Assembly: GCA_031550205.1 (NCBI GenBank)
Contig: JAVBOV010000016.1
Span: 1 to 8,149, forward strand
DNA from: JAVBOV01 sp031550205
GTDB lineage: Bacteria > Pseudomonadota > Alphaproteobacteria > RF32 > CAG-239
DNA length: 8,149 nt
Direction: 5' to 3'
This document shows, piece after piece, positions 6,151 through 8,149 of the stretch. The position numbers and the translations under genes are program-made. Position 1 is the first letter of the stretch, and each line of letters begins with the position of its first letter. The notes beneath the pieces are model-generated. The model was given only the letters and a program-made list of their open reading frames with translations, did no database searches and was not told the DNA's origin.

Positions 6151-7099
6151 GAGCCGGATTGCAGGCTTTGGTCATTTTTTGCCGGCCAAAGTGCTGACTA
6201 ATGACGATTTATCTAAAATGGTTGAAACCTCGGATGAATGGATAACCGAGCGCACCGGCATAAAATCTCGCCACATTGTTGAAAAAGAGCTTACTTCCGA
6301 CATGGCTCTGGCTGCCGGGCAAAAGGCCTTGGCAAGAGCAGGGATGAAACCTGAAGAGCTCGATGTTATCATTGTTGCCACCATCACGCCGGATAATACC
6401 ACGCCCTCAGTTGCCACCAAGGTTGCCGGCCAAATCGGCGCCCGTTACGGCATGCCCGCTTTTGATATTTCCGCCGCCTGTTCCGGATTCGTCTATGCCT
6501 TAACCATGGCCGATAACATGATCAAACTCGGCCAGGCAGGCAGCGCTTTGGTAATCGGCGTTGAAAGCCTTTCCAAACTAACCGACTGGACCGACCGCAA
6601 CACCTGCGTTTTGTTTGGCGACGGCGCCGGGGCGGTTGTTTTGCAAAAAACCAGCGAAGACACCGGCATTTTATCCGCAAAACTATATTCCGACGGCACC
6701 CAATATGACAACTTAAAAACCTTGGGCGGCGTTTCTTCCACCCAAACCACCGGTTTTTTGTTTATGAACGGCAAAGAAGTTTTCAAAGCCGCCATCGGCT
6801 GTTTGTCTGAGGCCGCTGAAGCCGTTGTTGCCGACGCCGGTTTTAAGATGGAAGATGTTGATTGGATCGTTCCGCATCAGGCCAACACCCGCATTATCGA
6901 CGGTGTGGGCAAAAAGTTGGAAGTTCCGGCAGAAAAGGTTATTGTTACTGTAGACCACCACGGCAACACTTCCGCCGCATCGATTCCTCTGGCTTTTTCC
7001 GAGAGCATGGAATCCGGCAAAATCAAAAAAGGCGATTTGGTGGTGTTTAATGCCATGGGCGCCGGTTTTACCTGGGGCGGAGTCTTAGTTCGCATATAA
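6137..7099 (+). CDS. fabH: Beta-ketoacyl-ACP synthase III
   Basis: FabH condenses acetyl-CoA (or another short acyl-CoA) with malonyl-ACP, the first elongation step of type II fatty-acid synthesis. From ATG 6137 the protein has 320 residues, against 317 in E. coli, and opens RIAGFGHFLPAKVLTN like other FabH proteins. The Cys-His-Asn triad is complete: C115 in ISAACSGF, H247 in VPHQANTR and N277 in DHHGNTSA. GDGAGAVVL at 161-169 and the terminal GAGFTWGGVLVRI are also typical. The start overlaps the plsX end by 14 nt, implying translational coupling. An open stretch extends upstream to 6038 but only re-reads plsX in another frame. The 81-bp gap to ihfA has a T-tract but no hairpin, so no clear terminator is seen. 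Confidence 0.97.
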   Translation: MTFIRSRIAGFGHFLPAKVLTNDDLSKMVETSDEWITERTGIKSRHIVEKELTSDMALAAGQKALARAGMKPEELDVIIVATITPDNTTPSVATKVAGQIGARYGMPAFDISAACSGFVYALTMADNMIKLGQAGSALVIGVESLSKLTDWTDRNTCVLFGDGAGAVVLQKTSEDTGILSAKLYSDGTQYDNLKTLGGVSSTQTTGFLFMNGKEVFKAAIGCLSEAAEAVVADAGFKMEDVDWIVPHQANTRIIDGVGKKLEVPAEKVIVTVDHHGNTSAASIPLAFSESMESGKIKKGDLVVFNAMGAGFTWGGVLVRI

Positions 7100-7121
7100 C
7101 TGGATAAATGCAATAAGTATG

Positions 7122-7148
7122 TTGTTTTTGATTTTTTTTTGATATAAT
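7122..7148 (+). promoter_or_regulatory. Promoter of ihfA with a perfect extended -10
   Basis: TGATATAAT at 7140-7148 is an exact extended -10 (TGn plus TATAAT). TTGTTT at 7122-7127 could be a -35 with a short 15-nt spacer, and an unbroken run of nine T lies between. The predicted start is near 7155, about 25 nt before the ATG. The extended element may make a consensus -35 unnecessary. Confidence 0.7.
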
Positions 7149-7180
7149 TATAGTCTGTAATTTTTGAGGAAACGTATAAG

Positions 7181-7465
7181 ATGAAAACCATTACCAGAGT
7201 TGATGTTGCTGAAACCATTTATGAAGAAGTGGGTCTGTCTCGCAAGGATTCCGGAGAAATTTTAGACATGGTTATGGATGAAATTACTCAAAGTTTAAGC
7301 CGTGGAGATGAAGTTAAGCTTTCATCATTCGGCACTTTTTCCCTGCGCGATAAAAAAGAACGCATCGGCCGCAACCCCAAAACCGGTGTTGAGGCTGTTG
7401 TTTCCAAACGCCGCGTAATTTCTTTCAAACCGTCTCAAAATTTAAGAAAAAGCATTAACGCTTAA
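7181..7465 (+). CDS. ihfA: Integration host factor subunit alpha
   Basis: IHF-alpha pairs with IHF-beta to bind specific sites and bend DNA sharply; it acts in recombination, replication and transcription. The 94 residues align along their whole length with the HU/IHF fold. KLSSFGTFSLRDK (46-58) leads to the DNA-binding arm RIGRNPKTG, with the intercalating proline at P66, then RRVISFKPSQNLRKSINA. The FSLRDK wording and the RNPKTG arm favour alpha over beta or HU. The ribosome site GAGGAAA (7166-7172) is strong. The MerR-type gene follows after 11 bp, a pairing common in alphaproteobacteria. Confidence 0.93.
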   Translation: MKTITRVDVAETIYEEVGLSRKDSGEILDMVMDEITQSLSRGDEVKLSSFGTFSLRDKKERIGRNPKTGVEAVVSKRRVISFKPSQNLRKSINA

Positions 7466-7476
7466 GGTTTTTCAAA

Positions 7477-7890
7477 ATGGCCGTAATCAACAAATCCAAA
7501 GCCGCATTCCGGACTATTGCTGAAGTTGCAGACGAGCTTGGTGTGGCCACGCACGTACTGCGTTTTTGGGAAACCAAGTTTTCGCAGATTAAACCGATGA
7601 AAAGAACCGGCGGACGCCGTTATTATCGCCCTGACGATGTTGAACTGGTGAAAAAAATTCAATATTATCTGCACCACAAGCGCTATACCATCGAAGGCGT
7701 GCAAAAGCTTTTCAAAGAGAAGGGCTTAAAAAAGATTTTAGGTGAAGAAATTCAAAAAGATTTTTTTGCTGAAGAAAATAATCATGAATTGAGTCTGGAT
7801 TCTGCCGGCAAAGAAGTTGTAAAATCCATGATCGCCGACCTAAAATCCATGAAACATGAACTTCAGGAAAACTTAAGCAAGTTGAAATAA
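7477..7890 (+). CDS. MerR-family transcriptional regulator
   Basis: This 137-residue DNA-binding protein has an N-terminal MerR winged helix-turn-helix: FRTIAEVADELGVATHVLRFWETKF (11-35), then the wing GGRRYYRPDDVELV (45-58) and the second helix pair HHKRYTIEGVQKLF (66-79). Residues about 105-137 form a charged helix suited to antiparallel dimerisation. There is no cysteine in the protein, so metal sensing of the MerR/CueR kind is unlikely, and the effector domain is minimal. The ATG follows ihfA by 11 bp, with TAAGG (7463-7467) overlapping the ihfA stop, which points to one operon. The regulated genes are unknown. Confidence 0.9.
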   Translation: MAVINKSKAAFRTIAEVADELGVATHVLRFWETKFSQIKPMKRTGGRRYYRPDDVELVKKIQYYLHHKRYTIEGVQKLFKEKGLKKILGEEIQKDFFAEENNHELSLDSAGKEVVKSMIADLKSMKHELQENLSKLK

Positions 7891-7909
7891 CATATTATTA
7901 TACACATAA

Positions 7910-7986
7910 CGGGATGTAGCGCAGCTTGGTAGCGCACTTGCATGGGGTGCAAGGGGCCGTAGGTTCAAATCCTATCATCCCGACCA
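7910..7986 (+). tRNA. tRNA-Pro (anticodon GGG)
   Basis: The 77-nt cloverleaf has acceptor arms CGGGATG (7910-7916) and CATCCCG (7976-7982), discriminator A and an encoded CCA (7984-7986). The D arm is GCGC/GCGC with GGTAG. The anticodon stem CTTGC/GCAAG encloses ATGGGGT, with GGG at 7944-7946 reading CCC and CCU. The T arm is GTAGG-TTCAAAT-CCTAT, with one G-T pair. The C1-G72 pair is typical of bacterial tRNA-Pro. It lies 19 bp after the MerR gene. TATTAT at 7896-7901 could be a -10, but no good -35 is seen, so read-through from ihfA is also possible. Confidence 0.97.
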
Positions 7987-8023
7987 AATAAAAAAACCGC
8001 TTTACGCGGTTTTTTTATTTGGT
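7983..8023. terminator. Bidirectional terminator whose stem includes the tRNA ACCA end
   Basis: An 18-bp perfect stem (7983-8000 with 8006-8023) has a TTTAC loop. The GC-rich tip is CCGC/GCGG, followed by seven A opposite seven T, then TATTTGGT. It works as an intrinsic terminator for both strands. The outer four base pairs use the discriminator and CCA of the tRNA, so the full stem competes with the free tRNA 3' end until processing. Confidence 0.9.
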
Positions 8024-8074
8024 ATCCGGTGGTTGGGTTAGAACCTACGGAGAAGTAGGTTCACTACCAAGCGC
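8019..8074 (-). other. Inverted, shrunken tRNA-Pro-like copy
   Basis: Read on the minus strand, this stretch repeats landmarks of the tRNA-Pro gene in order. TGCGCTTGGTAG resembles the D arm (CTTGGTAG is shared with 7925-7932). CCGTAGGTTC at 8050-8041 is identical to 7957-7966. Diverged T-stem and acceptor sequence follows, then ACCA and the shared terminator. The segment between D-like and T-like parts is only about 13 nt, so there is no anticodon arm, and the T stem has a mismatch. It cannot be a working tRNA. It may be a decayed inverted duplication or a repeat built from tRNA sequence. Confidence 0.5.
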
Positions 8075-8114
8075 AGGGCAGCCGGAAGTATGCCCGCTCT
8101 TGCGCTGCCAGTAG
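8041..8114. repeat. Two adjacent hairpins of unknown function
   Basis: Hairpin 1 is a perfect 8-bp stem, GAACCTAC (8041-8048) with GTAGGTTC (8055-8062), around GGAGAA. Hairpin 2 is nested: CTAC (8064-8067) with GTAG (8111-8114), AGCGCA (8070-8075) with TGCGCT (8101-8106), and GGGCA (8076-8080) with TGCCC (8091-8095), around a 10-nt loop. There is no T-run. The pattern suggests a palindromic repeat element or structured RNA; I do not recognise the family. Confidence 0.65.
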
Positions 8115-8135
8115 CAACTCGAATGAAATGAGAGT

Positions 8136-8149
8136 AAATCCTATCATCC
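8136..8149 (+). repeat. 14-bp direct copy of the tRNA-Pro 3' region at the window edge
   Basis: AAATCCTATCATCC is identical to 7967-7980, the T-loop, T-stem and acceptor part of tRNA-Pro. It lies 169 bp downstream in the same orientation. Such copies commonly mark the far end of an element inserted at a tRNA gene, but no integrase lies between them, and the copy runs into the window edge. Confidence 0.75.

Noticed and set aside
6149..6161. AGGAGCCGG repeated at the plsX end, identical to the plsX ribosome site region (5090-5098)
   Set aside because: The following TTG (6159) is out of frame with fabH, and the in-frame ATT is not a credible start. The 9-bp match is probably chance.
8064..8114. 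Integron attC site or CRISPR repeat
   Set aside because: No attC core-site pattern, integrase gene or repeated spacer-repeat units are visible.
8064..8147. Short minus-strand ORF starting ATGATAGG at the right edge
   Set aside because: It is only about 27 codons, has no ribosome site and lies wholly in tRNA-derived and hairpin sequence.

Overview
The window looks like chromosomal DNA from an alphaproteobacterium. The strongest sign is the gene order: a bamE-like lipoprotein gene diverging from DUF177 (YceD), rpmF, plsX, fabH, ihfA and a MerR regulator, followed by a tRNA-Pro gene. This block is familiar from alphaproteobacterial genomes. Base composition is moderate, intergenic DNA is AT-rich, and dispersed palindromic repeats sit between genes. 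These traits would suit an uncultivated, host-associated lineage of the class, but that placement is inference and I cannot name a genus.

Left part (1-3360): an AT-rich leader precedes an OmpA-domain outer-membrane lipoprotein gene, the single-strand DNA exonuclease gene recJ and a DUF502 membrane protein gene. The three are packed tightly (5-nt gap, then an ATGA overlap) and probably form one operon. Positions 3361-3729 hold two palindromic repeats, a possible 31-residue ORF and a perfect bidirectional terminator that separates this operon from the convergent bamE gene.

Middle part (3730-7099): bamE lies on the minus strand. The plus-strand lipid/ribosome cluster starts from a good promoter whose -35 overlaps the bamE start codon. 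The first gene, DUF177, carries an in-frame amber codon; TAG also ends bamE and plsX, so this looks like a nonsense mutation or base error rather than a recoded genome. Then come rpmF (ribosomal protein L32), plsX (acyl-phosphate synthesis for phospholipids, TTG start) and fabH (start of fatty-acid elongation), which overlaps plsX by 14 nt.

Right part (7100-8149): ihfA has a perfect extended -10 promoter and is followed by a MerR-type regulator and tRNA-Pro(GGG). Beyond the tRNA lies the oddest sequence in the window. An 18-bp terminator stem takes in the tRNA ACCA end. An inverted, shrunken tRNA-Pro-like copy follows on the minus strand. A second T-arm copy is split by a structured insert of about 72 nt, and its second half, a 14-bp duplicate of the tRNA 3' end, forms the last bases of the window. 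No CRISPR array, transposase or integrase is present.
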